This document shows positions 33,090 through 44,500 of a DNA stretch of 64,000 nt, piece after piece. The DNA lies in the NCBI RefSeq assembly GCF_027595985.1, contig NC_073302.1, positions 279,837,116-279,901,115 of the forward strand, read 5' to 3'. The notes under the pieces were generated by a model that was not told the DNA's origin, ran no database searches, and saw only the letters and a list, made by a program, of their open reading frames with translations. The position numbers and the translations under genes were made by a program. How positions within the stretch are numbered: the stretch's first letter is position 1; each line of letters starts with the position of its first letter. The stretch comes from Sorex araneus. Its lineage: Eukaryota > Chordata > Mammalia > Eulipotyphla > Soricidae.

Positions 33090-33265
33090 GGGGGAGGTGG
33101 GAATACACTCAACAGTTCTCAGAGCTCCAGGTTCTTGCTCAGGGATCACTCTTGGAGGTTATGGATTCCTGAATATGCAAGCAAGGGTTCATATACAGTG
33201 ATAGGTACTGAATCCCAGTTGGCTGTATGTGAAGATGGCACCATGTCTTCTACGTTTTATCTAAC
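33090..33265 (-). repeat. Old SINE-A-like copy, antisense
   Basis: 'cagggatcactcttggaggt' and 'tgaatcccagttggctgta' are recognisable. Strongly diverged. Confidence 0.5.
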
Positions 33266-33569
33266 CCCCTCCTTGAAGCAATTTTTGTTAGAGGTATGTG
33301 CAAATATGCTTTCAGTCTCTGGTTGATACCAAAGAATGCTAATTATCAAGTTAATCCCCAAAAAAGCATTCCGTGCAGTTTTTCTGTAGATGTGTTTTAT
33401 CAATCAAGTTGACAAAGTTTTCCTTGATACAGAATTTGTTGAAAGATGTTTTATTATAAATTATTGATGAAAAGTGTTCTTTTTAGACTTATTTATCCAA
33501 ATCAAGGTTGGAGGACATCTGTTTTTGGTTGATGATATTTTCTTGGTTTTTGTTTGCTTATTTTCTTAT

Positions 33570-33716
33570 GTTTGTTTTGGGGTCACATTCAGTGGTTCTC
33601 AAGGATTACTGCACTCAGAGCAGAGACGGGGACCCACATGTGGTGCCAGGGATGGAAATCAGGGATGGAAACCAAGACAAACACCCTACCGACTATTATC
33701 TCTCCAGTCCTACCAG
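33570..33716 (-). repeat. SINE-A-like copy, antisense
   Basis: 'ggggtcacattcagtggttc' to 'accctaccgactattatctc' with 'tccagtcct' as the head complement. Confidence 0.7.
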
Positions 33717-33757
33717 TCGTAAGTTACTTATTCATTTATGCTTATTTACTTTATATA

Positions 33758-33925
33758 TTTTGGTTTTGGATCACACTCAGAAGTACTCAGGACTTACTCC
33801 TGCTCTGCCTTCAGGGGTCATTCCTGAAAGTCCTCAAAGGAGTATATGGGAGCCTGAGATTTGAACAAGTGATTTCTGCCTGCAAGGCAAGCTCCCTAAC
33901 TTCAATATTATTGCTTTTACCCCCT
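33758..33925 (-). repeat. SINE-A-like copy, antisense
   Basis: 'ttggatcacactcagaagta' to 'caaggcaagctccctaactt'. It lies 42 bp from the previous copy in the same orientation. Confidence 0.7.
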
Positions 33926-34253
33926 GTGCATTCACAATTTCGCATAGCAGAGTAGTATTCCAACATGCGTATGTACAACTTCTTTGCCACTCTTGGTCCT
34001 TCAAATAAAATCACTGGGCTGAAATTACAGATACTTGTTTTCATAAAGGCTGAAACAACTTTTATTCTCCAAAAACATGTTATGAGGGATCCTTTTATCC
34101 TCATGCCATTTTTAACTTAAGAACTTCAATGGCCATCATACAGAGACTATAGAACCAAGCTCCCGGAAGCTTATAGCTTATAGCTTATATGTCTTTTTAA
34201 AAATTTTTAATTTTTTTTTAATTTTTGTTTTCAACACATCAGATAAAGGTTTG

Positions 34254-34502
34254 ATGTCACTGTCACTGTTATCCCGTTGCTCATCGATTTGTTCGAGCGG
34301 GCACCCGTAACATCTCTCATTGAGAGACTTATTGTTACTGTTTTTGGCATATCCAATAAGCACGGGTAGCTTGCCAGGCTCTGCTGCGAGGGCTCTATAT
34401 TCTTGGTAGCTTGCTGGGCTCTCCGAGAGGGGCGGAGGAATCGAATTTGAGTTGGCCAAGTGAAAGGTGAACCTCCAACCACTGTGCTATCGCTCTAGCC
34501 CT
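34254..34502 (-). mobile_element. SINE-B, antisense
   Basis: Tail complement 'tcactgtcactgttatcccg', then RTE-like segment and body, ending 'gctatcgctctagccc'. Full length. Confidence 0.92.
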
Positions 34503-35800
34503 TACTTTTTAAAATTTTTTTAATTAGTAAATCACCATGAGTGTGCAGTAACAGATTTACACATTTTTGTACTTGTGTTTCCCTCATACAATCTTCGAGC
34601 ACCCATCCCTCCACCAGTGTCCATTCTCCACCACCAGTGAACCCAGTATCCCTCCAACCCCCCATTCCCATTCCCCCCGACCTCCGCCTCTGTGGCATGG
34701 CATTCCCCTTTGCTCTCTCTCTCTCTCCTTTTGGGCATTGTGGTCTGTAATAGGGGTATTGAGTGGCCATCATGTTCAGTCTATAGTCTACTTTCAGCAT
34801 GCATCTCCCCACCCCCACCCCCCTGCCCTGGGCAGGTCCTCCAACCACAATTTACTTGATAGTCCCTTCTCTATCTGAACTGCCTTTTCCCCCAGCATGT
34901 GAGGCCAGCTTCCAAGCCATGGAGCCTCCTGGTACTTATTTCTACTATTCTTGGGTGTTAGTCTCCTACTCTATTATTTTATATTCCACAGATGAGCGCA
35001 ATCTTTCTATATCTGTCTCTCTCTTTCTGACTCATTTCACTTAGCATGATACTTTCCATGTTGATCCACTTATATGCAAAATTCATGACTTCATCTTTTC
35101 TAACAGCTGCATAGTATTCCATTGTATAGCTGTACCAAAGCTTCTTTTGCCAGTCATCTGTTCTTGTGCACTCAGGTATTTTCCAGGTTCTGGGCATTGT
35201 AAACAGTTCTGCAATGAACATATAAGTGCAGATGTCATTTCTACTATACTTTTTTGCTTCTCTGGGATATATTCCCAGCAGTAGTATTGCTGAGTCAAAT
35301 GGGAGTTCAATTTCTAATTTTTTGAGAAGCATTCGTATAGTTTTCCAGAAGGGATGAACCAGTCAGCATTCCCACCAACAGTGTAGAAGGGTCCCTTTCT
35401 CCCCACATTCACTCCAACAGCGGTTGCTATTGTTCTTTTGGATGTGTGCCAGTCTCTGTGGTGTGAGGTGGTATCTCATAGTTGTTTTGATCTGCATCTC
35501 CCTGTTGATTAGTAATGAAGAACATTTTTTTCATGTGCCTTTTGGCCATTCGTATCTCTTCTTTGGGAAAGTTTCTGTTCATTTCTTTGCCCCATTTTCT
35601 GATGGGGTTGGATGTTTTCTTCTTGTAGAGTTCAACCAGTGCCTTGTATACCCTTGATATCAACCCCTTATAAGATGGGTATTGGGTGAATATCTTTCCC
35701 ATTCTGTAGATTGACTTTGTATTCTGGTCACTGTATCTTTTGTGGTGCAGAAGCTTCTTAGTTTAATATAGTCCCATTTCTTTATCTCTGTTTCATTTTA
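34503..35800 (-). mobile_element. L1, 5'-truncated, antisense (ORF2 C-terminus and 3' UTR)
   Basis: Minus-strand frames at 35,702-35,427 (with [18 protein letters not shown] and MNRNFPKEE) and 35,332-34,979 (with LLGIYPREAKKYSRNDICTY and LWYSYTMEYYAAVRKDEVMN) are the C-terminal part of mammalian L1 ORF2 protein. They are separated by frameshifts, so it is dead. The 3' UTR runs from 34,978 to about 34,503 and ends at a weak T-rich tract. Truncation at about 35,800 removes ORF1 and the reverse transcriptase domain. Confidence 0.93.
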
Positions 35801-35802
35801 TA

Positions 35803-36078
35803 TCCTAGTTCTCCCTCTCGGAGAACCTGCGAAGCTACTGAGAGTTTCCTGTCCTTATGGGAAAGCCAGCAAGCTCCCAGTGGGGTACTCATATGCCAAA
35901 GCCAGTAATAACAATGTCTCTCATTCCTCTGACCCTGAAAGAGCCTCCAGTGCGGCACCATTGGAAAGGACGAGTAAAGAGAGGCTTCTAAAAATCTCAG
36001 GACTAGGACGAATGAGACATTACTGAGACCCCTCAAGAAAATTGACGATCAACGGGATGATGATGATGATGAACCTCT
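35803..36078 (+). repeat. Long-B element 3' portion
   Basis: Starts 'tagttctccctctcggagaa', carries the long-B-specific segment ('gaaagagcctccagtgcggc', 'gagtaaagagaggcttctaa') and the RTE-like tail, and ends in (GATGAT)n. It sits directly against the truncated L1. Confidence 0.8.
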
Positions 36079-36179
36079 TATAACTTCTGGTGGTAAAATT
36101 GCAAGGCCTCTTCAGTTTTCCTTTCACAAAGAAGATTGTGCCAACTCATCAATCCAATTATAACTTCCTATGTATTTAT

Positions 36180-36885
36180 TACATCAGTGATCACTTCCTT
36201 GTAGAATAGTGAGATCCTGGTGGTGAATCCACAATACAGCTTGCGGAGTATTTTGATATACTGAGTTTGAACCCCTGTTTGGCCAAGGCTTCGATGACCG
36301 CCTCAGTCTCAACAGAATCAAAGGCCTTCTTTAAGTCGATGAACATTAGACAGAGCGGCATCTTGAACTCTCTAGAAACTTCAATGAGTTTGGTCACTGT
36401 GTGGATATGGTCAATCGTGCTGAATCCTCTTGGGAACCCAGCTTGCTCACATAGTTGTCCTTTGTCTAGTGTTCTGCCTATTCTATTCAAGATGACACAA
36501 GTGAAAATCTTGTACATGACAGACAACAGGCAGATTGGGTGATAGTTGCTGATGTCGTGGATGTCTTCCATCTTATACAACAGAATGGTCCTACTGGCTT
36601 TCCACTGGGATGGAAACTTGCATTCAGACAGGTAACATGTGAAGAGTCGGACTAGTGTATTGATGAGTACTGGCAGCAGATTCTTCAGTTGCTCGGGTCT
36701 GACCTTGTCCGGGCCAGGTGCTGTTTGCGTCTTTACCCCCAAAATGGCATGTTGGATTTCAGAAGGGAGAACATTGGGAACGACAAATCCATCCTGCGCA
36801 ATTTAGTATGTGGGCAGGTGGACACGGCTGTCAAAGAGATCAGAGTAGAAGTCGTGAATAATTTTCTCCATTGCCTTTCTGGCGG
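36180..36885 (-). pseudogene. RTE reverse transcriptase, N-terminal half (inverted)
   Basis: On the minus strand: ARKAMEKIIHDFYSDLFDS, a TAA stop, then LPSEIQHAILGVKTQTAPGPDKVRP, NYHPICLLSVMYKIFTCVIL, QAGFPRGFSTIDHIHTV and the catalytic motif-A block FIDLKKAFDSVETEAVIEAL. The main open frame is 36,742-36,191. After AKQGF the frame shifts, and the continuing sequence is readable to about 36,180. The style of these motifs is RTE clade, distinct from L1. Confidence 0.9.
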
Positions 36886-37856
36886 AAGTGATCATTGATG
36901 TAAAGAGAGGGGTGTGGCAAGGTGATAACATTTCACCGAAACTCTTCAGTGCCACCCTTGAGAACATCATGTGGCAACTGGAATGGGAAGGAATGGGAGT
37001 GAAGATAGACGGTCGGCAATTATACCACCTCCGCTTCGCTGATGACATCTTCTCATAACGCCAAACATTGGCCAAGCGGCAGAAATACTGGCTGACTTCG
37101 ACCACAAGTGTGGAAAGGTCGGATTGCAGCTGAATCTCAACAAGTCGATGTTCATGAAAAACAAACTAGTCCCTGAAGCTCCATTTGCTCTCAATGGAAC
37201 GAACATCTCCGAATGCAGCAGCTATGAGTACCTGGGTCAAGAACTCAACATGAGGCATGACTTGGTGCCAGAGCTGCACAAGAGGAAGAGAGCAGTGTGG
37301 ATTGCCTTCAAGAGCGTCGAAGAGGTGGTTAAGAGAACGAAGAAACTCCGACACCGGGCACATCTTTTCAATTCCACCATTCTTCCTGCACTAACATATG
37401 CCTCAGAGACCTGGGCCCTACGCAAACAGGATGAGAATGCTATTAGGGTTTCCCATAGAGGAATCGAAAGAGCTATGCTGGTAATATCATGTCTCACTCA
37501 AGTGTGAGAAGGAATCCAGAGTTCTGACCTTTGTAGACGGTCAAAAGTCAGGGATCCTGTCTCGTTTGCCAAGGCATCAAAAATCAGATGGGCCGGTCAT
37601 GTAATGCGATTCAGAGATGACCGTTGGACTAGAGCTGTTACAGACTGGATTCCATGGAACGTCAGAAGACCTCGTGGCCACCCACCAACTAGATGGTCAG
37701 ATTTCTTCATCAAATCTCTGAATGAATGATTTGAGGCTCTTTCTGTTCCTGGAGTGAGCAGGTATCACTGGGCTACACTAGCTCTCGACAGGGACAAATG
37801 GAGATGTTACTGGCACCCGCTCAAGCAAATCGAAGATCAGCGGGACTACAAGTGAT
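36886..37856 (+). pseudogene. RTE reverse transcriptase, C-terminal half
   Basis: It continues from motif A: DVKRGVWQGDNISPKLFSAT (motif B region), LRFADD (motif C, with both Asp codons kept), then a frame broken by TAA and frameshifts. The open stretch 37,124-37,507 reads LNLNKSMFMKNKLVPEAPFA, SSYEYLGQELNMRHDLVPEL and LPALTYASETWALRKQDENA. The C-terminal end is readable as LALDRDKWRCYWHPLKQIED ending at about 37,850. Those last codons are the region that SINE-B and long-B tails resemble. Confidence 0.9.
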
Positions 37857-37860
37857 TTTT

Positions 37861-38189
37861 TTTTTGCTACGAGTGTTATGTATTTATTGGTACTACCTCC
37901 AGTAAAAAGTATTTGTTCCAAGAAAGCTCTGATCTTCAGTATCTCCTTGTTATCCCAATTCTCAAGTTGGAATAATGGAATTTATTGTTCCATGTAATTA
38001 TATGATGAATTTAAGAATAGTTGGTTTTCGGTTAGTTCAACAGACATTTATTATATGTCAAAATATAAACTATAAGTTCTATTTTCTTATTATTTGTATA
38101 AATACTTGTTCTATTGTCTCCAAATTCATCTCTATAATTAATATTTTAAAACAAGTTTATTGATGTTATAGCATCTAAATTCATTTGTG
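37861..38189. other. AT-rich intergenic DNA
   Basis: No feature recognised. Confidence 0.5.
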
Positions 38190-38335
38190 TCAAGCTGTAA
38201 TGCAGTGTGTAGAGTGCTTAACTTTCAAACTGCTGACTTGAGTTCGATCTTCTATATACTATATGGTCTCTGAGCCCTCTAAAAATGATCCGGGAGCGCA
38301 GAAAAATATTGGATCAAAAACAAACAAACATCATA
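38190..38335 (+). repeat. Old SINE-A-like copy
   Basis: 'gctgacttgagttcgatctt' and 'actatatggtctctgagccc' in SINE-A order. The A-rich end is at about 38,330. Confidence 0.55.
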
Positions 38336-38356
38336 GTATTTAAATTCATAATGGTC

Positions 38357-39428
38357 GAGCCGGGGCCGGTGCTCGGCTCCGGCTGGCCGGGTTTTCGGCC
38401 CGGGTGCCCATGCCTCTGCAGAGCCGGTGGATGTGGAATGAGCGGGAACCAGAGACAGCTTTAGGAATTGGGGTTCCAGCAAGTGCTTGCACCCATGTAT
38501 GGAGACTGTGAACTAAGCTTTTGCCCCACGCCGGCTAACGGAGGAAATAACCTTCCTTCTTGGTCTCTCTCCCCTCCGGGAGAAGGCGTGGTGTCCGACA
38601 TTTTGTGGGTTCGTTGAGAAGGTATGAACTTTTGGCTCGAAAAAAAAGTGTGCTTTGAACTTGAAACAGCCGCGGGATACAGGGCCAGCCCCAGCCAGGG
38701 CTGGTGCTCGGCTCCGGCCGGCCCGGTTTTCGGCTCGGGTGCCCATACCTCTGCAGAGCCGGTGGATGTGGAACGAGCGGGAACCAGAGACAGCTTTAGA
38801 ATTTGGGGTTCCAGCAAGTGCTTGCACCCATCTATGGAGACTGTGAACTAACTTTGGCTACATGCTGTTCCAGGAAGGGAAATGATTCATTTTCAAACTT
38901 AAATCTTCGCGGACTTAATTACTATAATACAGAAATTGTAATAAATTTCTGTATTTTATCGCTGCGTGACATTTTATCTCTTCATTCTCATCAGTGAAAA
39001 ACTTATTATCAAATATTTCCCTGTTAATAGAGCTGTATTCTTAGGGGATAAATTCCAACAAAAATAGTGAGTCTGTTTTGAAACTCTAACAATAGTGAGT
39101 TATGTGTTGAAATCTGGAATGTAATCAAGGTAAAGAGAAAAGGAAGTGAAATTATCACTCACGTACAGAGTGGGTTGGGGGGTGAGGGGTGGGATGTATA
39201 CTGTTTTTTTTGTTTGTTTGTTTGTTTTGCTTTTGCTTTTGTTTTTGTTTTTATTGGTGGTGGAATATGGGCACTGGTGAAGGGATGGGTGTTTGAGCAT
39301 TGTGTAACTGAGATATAAGCCTGAGAACTTTGTAACTTTCCACTTGGTGATTCAATAAAATAAATTAAAAAGACAAACAAATAAACACACAAAAAAATAA
39401 ATAAATATCTCTAAGTATCTCAAAAAAA
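38357..39428 (+). mobile_element. Composite retroposon, complete, 16-bp TSD
   Basis: TAAATTCATAATGGTC lies at 38,341-38,356 and 39,429-39,444. A GC-rich module of about 155 bp ('ggtgctcggctccggc' to 'ctatggagactgtgaacta') is present twice, at about 38,365-38,517 and 38,697-38,848, like promoter monomers or a VNTR. It is followed by the shared L1-like 3' terminus and an A-rich tail. Short frames over the modules are open because of composition, not because of a known protein. Confidence 0.87.
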
Positions 39429-39444
39429 TAAATTCATAATGGTC

Positions 39445-40255
39445 TTTGGTTATCTTTATCTTTATAGTGTTCAGCAAAGTTTTATTCTATTGGAAAACAT
39501 CAGTCACTTTAATCAGTATATCAGTTTATGTATGTTCTATTTTAAAATTTTGTATAAGTATCAATATTAGATTCATTATAGTAAAGTTTTTAAGATAAAT
39601 ATATCTGGAAAATATTTAATTTATGTAATACAAAAAGTAGCATAAGTAGCATACACAACACATTATAAATCAAAGCTTTAAAAATTATAAGTAATGAGTA
39701 GGTATGGATCACTCACTACATGTTTGTATAATGAGAATATTATGGAATGCAGTGAAATTATTTATCTACTATTACACACACTTGTTTCTGCTCTATGATT
39801 TAAAGTTGAGTACATAAACAAAAACTAAGTCAAAAAAGTAAAATATTTACTGTTTTCCCCTTTTAGAGATATAATCTGATGTCTAACAATATGTAAGAGA
39901 TAATATTAATTATAATAATAGTTGGAGATCATGGAATGTTTGCAGAAAATATGAATAAAATAAAATCACATTTTATGTGATTTAACTACCACTTAAAATT
40001 TCTTGTATCTGCACTTATGAATTAAAGTGTACTTAAGCACAATTAAAAACTGTGCTAGGCAAACGAATTTGAACTTTGAAGTTTTCATAATTTAAAATGT
40101 AATACCTTTATCTAACACAAATTTTATAAGTGCATTTTAAATTCCCCATACATCAACAATTTATTAATGTCAATAATTAATCAACAGTTACTTATTTACA
40201 TCTTATAGCTTTATTAAATGAAATAATATGTTTAATAGTTTATATTACATGCTCC
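39445..40255. other. AT-rich intergenic DNA
   Basis: No feature recognised. Confidence 0.5.
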
Positions 40256-40345
40256 AATTTTGTTTTGTTTTTGGAGCAGGGTTAATTTATGGCTCTAAAC
40301 TCAGGGATTACTCCTTGCAATAATTGGGACACTTTGTAACCCAGG
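40256..40345 (-). repeat. Old SINE fragment, antisense
   Basis: 'ctctaaactcagggattact' and 'gacactttgtaacccagg' recall an antisense SINE-A. Confidence 0.4.
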
Positions 40346-40899
40346 TAATGACAAACATTTGAAACTAATCAGGAAATAGTTGATAAGAATTTCCAACCAG
40401 TTTTTGATAAGAATATCCAGAGTTAAGGATTATACACACTGAAATCCAAGAGACCCAAAGGGTCCCAGTGAAAATAAACTCAACTAGGAAATCTCCAAGA
40501 CATTTTATACTTAAAATGATAAATGTAGAGACAGAGTACTGAGAGCAGCAAGATTCTCTTTTTTAAAGGAGTTTATGCACAAAGGCAAGCCCATAATATC
40601 TATAGCAGATCTATCAAATATAACTCTGCAAACAGAAGTATATGAAGGGATATAGTATTAAACTCAACAAAATGAAAACACCTAACCAAGAACGCTTTGC
40701 ACAGTTAAGAGCATTATTTATTTGAAGTAATGATAGGGAGTTTCATGGAGAGGCAGCAGCTTAGGGAGTTAATAACCTTGAAACCAGTTTTGCAATAAAC
40801 ATTAAAATAACTTCTCTAAAGAACAGGAGGTATTCGATTACTAACATGTTGTATTGAATTGGTCATCACTAAGGGTGTATATGGTTACCTTTTACTAGA

Positions 40900-41375
40900 T
40901 TACATAGACAAAAACTACACATAACTCGCCAAGGGGTTTTATACATTTTCACTAATGTATTGCCTGAGAACCGATAACTGGATAAAGAAACAACAGTACA
41001 TCTATACATTGGAATACTAGACAGCTCTTAGGAAAAATGAAGTCGTGAAATTTGACTATAAATGGGTGGATGTGCAGACTATCAGGCTGAGTGAAATGAG
41101 TCATCAGGAGAGGGACAGGTATAGAATGGCTGCATTCATTTGTGGGATATTAAAAATAATATTATGAGACTAGTATCCAAGACATTATAAAACAGCGACC
41201 AGTAGGACTGATCAATGCTTGGAAATTACCACAAATGTGTGTGGAGTGGAGGGTAGTTAAGACAGTGGAGGTTCCAGTTTGACAGTAGCTGAAAATGGTC
41301 ACTCTCCACACAAGAATTGAGTGTTGAAAATAGGAACAGGGATAGCCCTGATTTAATTTTTAATAAATTGAAACT
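40900..41375 (+). mobile_element. L1 ORF2 end and 3' UTR, decayed
   Basis: 'aactggataaagaaacaaca', 'cattggaatactagacagc' and 'atgggtggatgtgcagacta' follow the end of L1 ORF2. Sequence from about 40,360 may be more of the same element but is too diverged to assign. Confidence 0.7.
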
Positions 41376-41523
41376 TACTTTCACGATCACAATCACAAAC
41401 ACAAAATCCCGTTAATCATTGATTTCTAGAGAAGGCTCAGTAACCTCTCCATTCGTCCTTTCCCTTACTTTGCATAGGCTTATTGTATAATATAAACTTA
41501 GTCAGAAAAAAAGATCAATTAGG

Positions 41524-41725
41524 GGTCAGAGTGATAGAAAAGGAGGTAGAAAGTTTGGATAAAATATGCCTGACCACGGATCCAAACCCAGTGCCCCATC
41601 TGAGATTCTGAACACCATCAGCAATATTTCTGAGCAGAGAGTTAGGACTATTTCTCTCTTAGGTTAGGCAGGACTTCCCAAGTACTGCCAGTTGTTTTTC
41701 TTCTACTGCCCCCACAAAAAGAAAA
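41524..41725 (+). repeat. Old SINE-A-like copy
   Basis: 'aggggtcagagtgatagaaa' head, then 'cagcaatatttctgagcaga'. No poly(A). Confidence 0.55.
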
Positions 41726-42599
41726 AAATGAATAAATACAGTACTATACTTGCAATGAAGAAAGTAAAATAGGTTGTGTGAATTATAGCGTTTGAAATGA
41801 TAGCATATTATAAAAGTATCTCTCCTCCTAATTGGCAAATGCAGTTAGGTAAAGCATCAAGTAAAAACATATAAAACAGAATCTTAAAATATATAGCCCC
41901 AGATTTCTATAGGTCCTACTATTTCCTGTAAGACCTATGTCTGGTTTGTAACCCATATATTCATGTTACTACTCTCTATTGATGAGGGCATGGGAACTTG
42001 TTTATAATGAATGTGAAATAAGTACGTGAACTCATTAGTAATGGGAATGAATTCAGAAGCACATATTAACAATAGATTTTACCACTTTAGTAAGCCACTG
42101 GACAGTGATTCCATTTAAAGAACACATTTACAGAAAATGAAGGGTAATGGGCCAACACTCATAGGATCAATAAACTAAATGTGTCTTCCTACTCACTTAG
42201 CTAGAGCTGGTGTGAAACTGGAACAGGGGTCTTTTGCAGAATTGTCTAACCACAGTTTTAAATAGCAAATTGCTGTACAGAATTTGTACTATAACACAAA
42301 TGGGAACTGATGAATAACTAGGTTGGGATTATATTCCCAAGAACGTATAATATACATCATAATACTATTCGACCAAGTAATATCTGATGATATATATGTA
42401 ACAGCAAGTAATTTTGCTTAGGAACCAATGCTTGTTGAACTGCTAAAAAATATCTAATTTGGGAAAGGAGTGATATTCTATAGATTACTTTGATTCTATT
42501 GTTGACTGTCTTTCACTGTGCAGAAACTCATTAAGTACCATGAATATAAATTTTTCCACTTGTCCTTGATTTTGTCCTTCTGTCCTTGTTTCAAGAAAT
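41726..42599. other. AT-rich intergenic DNA
   Basis: No clear feature. Parts of 42,050-42,400 may be ancient L1. Confidence 0.35.
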
Positions 42600-42958
42600 C
42601 CGTGTAACCCCATCAACGGCCAAGATCCAGAGACTATAAAACAAAGCTCCTGGAAGCACTGCAACCTTTTATTGTTTAGTTCTTCCTCTCGGAGAACCAG
42701 GCCAGCTACCAAGAGTATCCTGCCTGCAAGGCAGAACCTCACAAGCTCCCCGTGGTGTATCTGATATGCCAAAAGCAGTAACAATGATGGGTTTAATTTC
42801 CCTGATTCTGAAAGAGCCTCCAATCTGGCACCATAAGGAAGGACGAGTAAAGAGAGGCTGCTAAAATCTGAGGGCCAGGATGAATGGAAACGTTACTGGC
42901 ACCCGCTCGCTCAAATCGATGGACAACAGAATGACAGTGATACAGTATCAGTGATTCA
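42600..42958 (+). repeat. Long-B element
   Basis: 'cgtgtaaccccatcaacggc' and 'gagactataaaacaaagctc' belong to the long-B 5' half, followed by 'cttcctctcggagaaccagg', the long-B-specific middle and the RTE-like tail, ending in GACAGTGATACAG. This copy joins the 5' and 3' parts that are separate elsewhere. Confidence 0.8.
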
Positions 42959-43296
42959 AGAAAGCATTGCCAAGGTCATTGTCAAGGTACCCCAGATTAA
43001 CTTAAAGAGTTTTATGACTTAGGACTGTGTGCTTAACTCTCAAATAGTTTCTGCGTTGACATATGTGTTTGGTATTAGTTAATGGTCTTTGGAGTGTGGC
43101 TGTCCAGTGTCCAAATACCATTGTTTCAATAGAATATTATTTTTCTAATTTTTGAAACTATATCAATAGATTCATCTTTTTATTGCCTATATGCTGAATT
43201 GAAATTTAGATTTATTTGGCATTTTTTATTATCAAACATATTTGAGATATGGAGCTGTTCCTTTGTATGTAAGTTAATGCAAAGAAAATGAGATAC
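42959..43296. other. AT-rich intergenic DNA
   Basis: No feature recognised. Confidence 0.5.
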
Positions 43297-43306
43297 CTCC
43301 TTCATG

Positions 43307-43557
43307 TAGCACTGTAGCACTGTTGTCCCATTGTTCATCGATTTGCTCGAGCAGACACCAAGTGATGTCTCCATTGTAAGAATTGTTGCTACTGTTTGTT
43401 GCATATTGAATATGTCACAGGCAACTTGCCAGGTTCTACCATGCAGGAGGGATACTCTTGGTAGCTTGCCGGACTCTCTGAGAGGGATGGAGGAATCAAA
43501 CCCAGGTTGGCTGTGTTCAAGACAAATGCTCTATCCACTGTCCTATTGCTCCAGCCC
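43307..43557 (-). mobile_element. SINE-B, antisense, with TSD
   Basis: CTCCTTCATG lies at 43,297-43,306 and 43,560-43,569. Full-length body. The tail complement is 'tagcactgtagcactgttgt'. Confidence 0.93.
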
Positions 43558-43569
43558 ATCTCCTTCATG

Positions 43570-44321
43570 AATGTCAAAATAAAGTTATTATATATATCAA
43601 TATGTTTTAACTTGTGGGGACATATCGTACGAACAACTATTTATTTCTAAGACAACTAAATTATTTATAACCAACTAGATGATCACTAGATAAAAATTTG
43701 AGACTTTCCAAGAAGCAGGCACATTTTTGTTTAGTATTTTCCCATATTCACATTCTGTATCATCCCTAGATTTATGAGAATATGAGAGATAAAATAATTC
43801 ATTTTTCCCTCCCAATTCAATCAACTACCTCAAGTTCACTGTTAGCCACAGTCATCACAAATATACATGGCTAATGACAGGTTTTGTCTTGCATAATTTA
43901 ATAAGGTCTTATTATAAAATAAAGTATCAGCCGTGGATTGCATTTTAGATGGGAAAATATAAGCATTAAAGTTAAGGGAGGACTAAATGACAAACACGCA
44001 ACTCGAATTGTTACCTTGACAATGAAACATGGTGAATGGCATACAGAAAAGCTGCCCTATTGGAAGTTTTAGTACAAATATAGTGCGTAAACTGAAATAA
44101 AAACCAAACATGCAGAAGATGAATAGGCTTGCTAGGAAAGAGCAGCTTAATTAACGAGACGACTTCCTTTTTATTCATTGTGGAATGTTGCTGATAAGAA
44201 GTACCTGAGTTGTCTACTTGAGCATTCTATCTCTTAAAGATGTTGAGAGCTAGCATCAAATAAATACCAACATCAGGATTTTTGTTTTTGTTTTTAAAAT
44301 GGCGTTCTCTGTGTTTCAAAC
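43570..44321. other. AT-rich intergenic DNA
   Basis: No feature recognised. Confidence 0.5.
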
Positions 44322-44500
44322 AGGCTGAGGGATAGTGTAGAGGGTAGGTCAGTTGCTTTGCTTTTGGCAACCCGAGTTTGACCCGTGGCAACACATTTCT
44401 TCTCCTGAATCCTTCCAGGAGTGATCCCTGAGCACAGAGGCAGGAATCAGCCTAAGTATCTCTAGAAGTGTCCCCATCTTAATTTTTTTTTTACAAAAAT
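44322..44500 (+). repeat. Old SINE-A-like copy
   Basis: 'aggctgagggatagtgtaga' head and 'aggagtgatccctgagcaca' body. The tail is A-rich only at the end. Confidence 0.65.

Larger units (their letters stand above)
36180..37860 (+). mobile_element. RTE-clade LINE, 5'-truncated, with inverted 5' half
   Basis: The 3' half (about 36,886-37,860) is on the plus strand and the 5' half (about 36,885 down to 36,180) on the minus strand. Together they cover most of an RTE reverse transcriptase and the region after it. About 20 bp ('ggaagtgatca-tgatgtaa') is present at the end of the inverted part and at the start of the direct part. This is the expected outcome of twin priming. The 3' end reads into a T-rich stretch. 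Confidence 0.88.

Noticed and set aside
34495-34878. Pro/Ser/His-rich frames at 34.5-34.9 kb
   Set aside because: They overlap the L1 3' UTR, whose low-complexity pyrimidine content keeps frames open.
36267-36542. Plus-strand frame of 91 codons inside the inverted RTE segment
   Set aside because: Antisense shadow of the minus-strand reverse transcriptase frame.
38279-38851. Frames in the GC-rich modules of the composite retroposon as host exons
   Set aside because: The same frame recurs because the module is duplicated; the unit is TSD-bounded and the products match no family I know.
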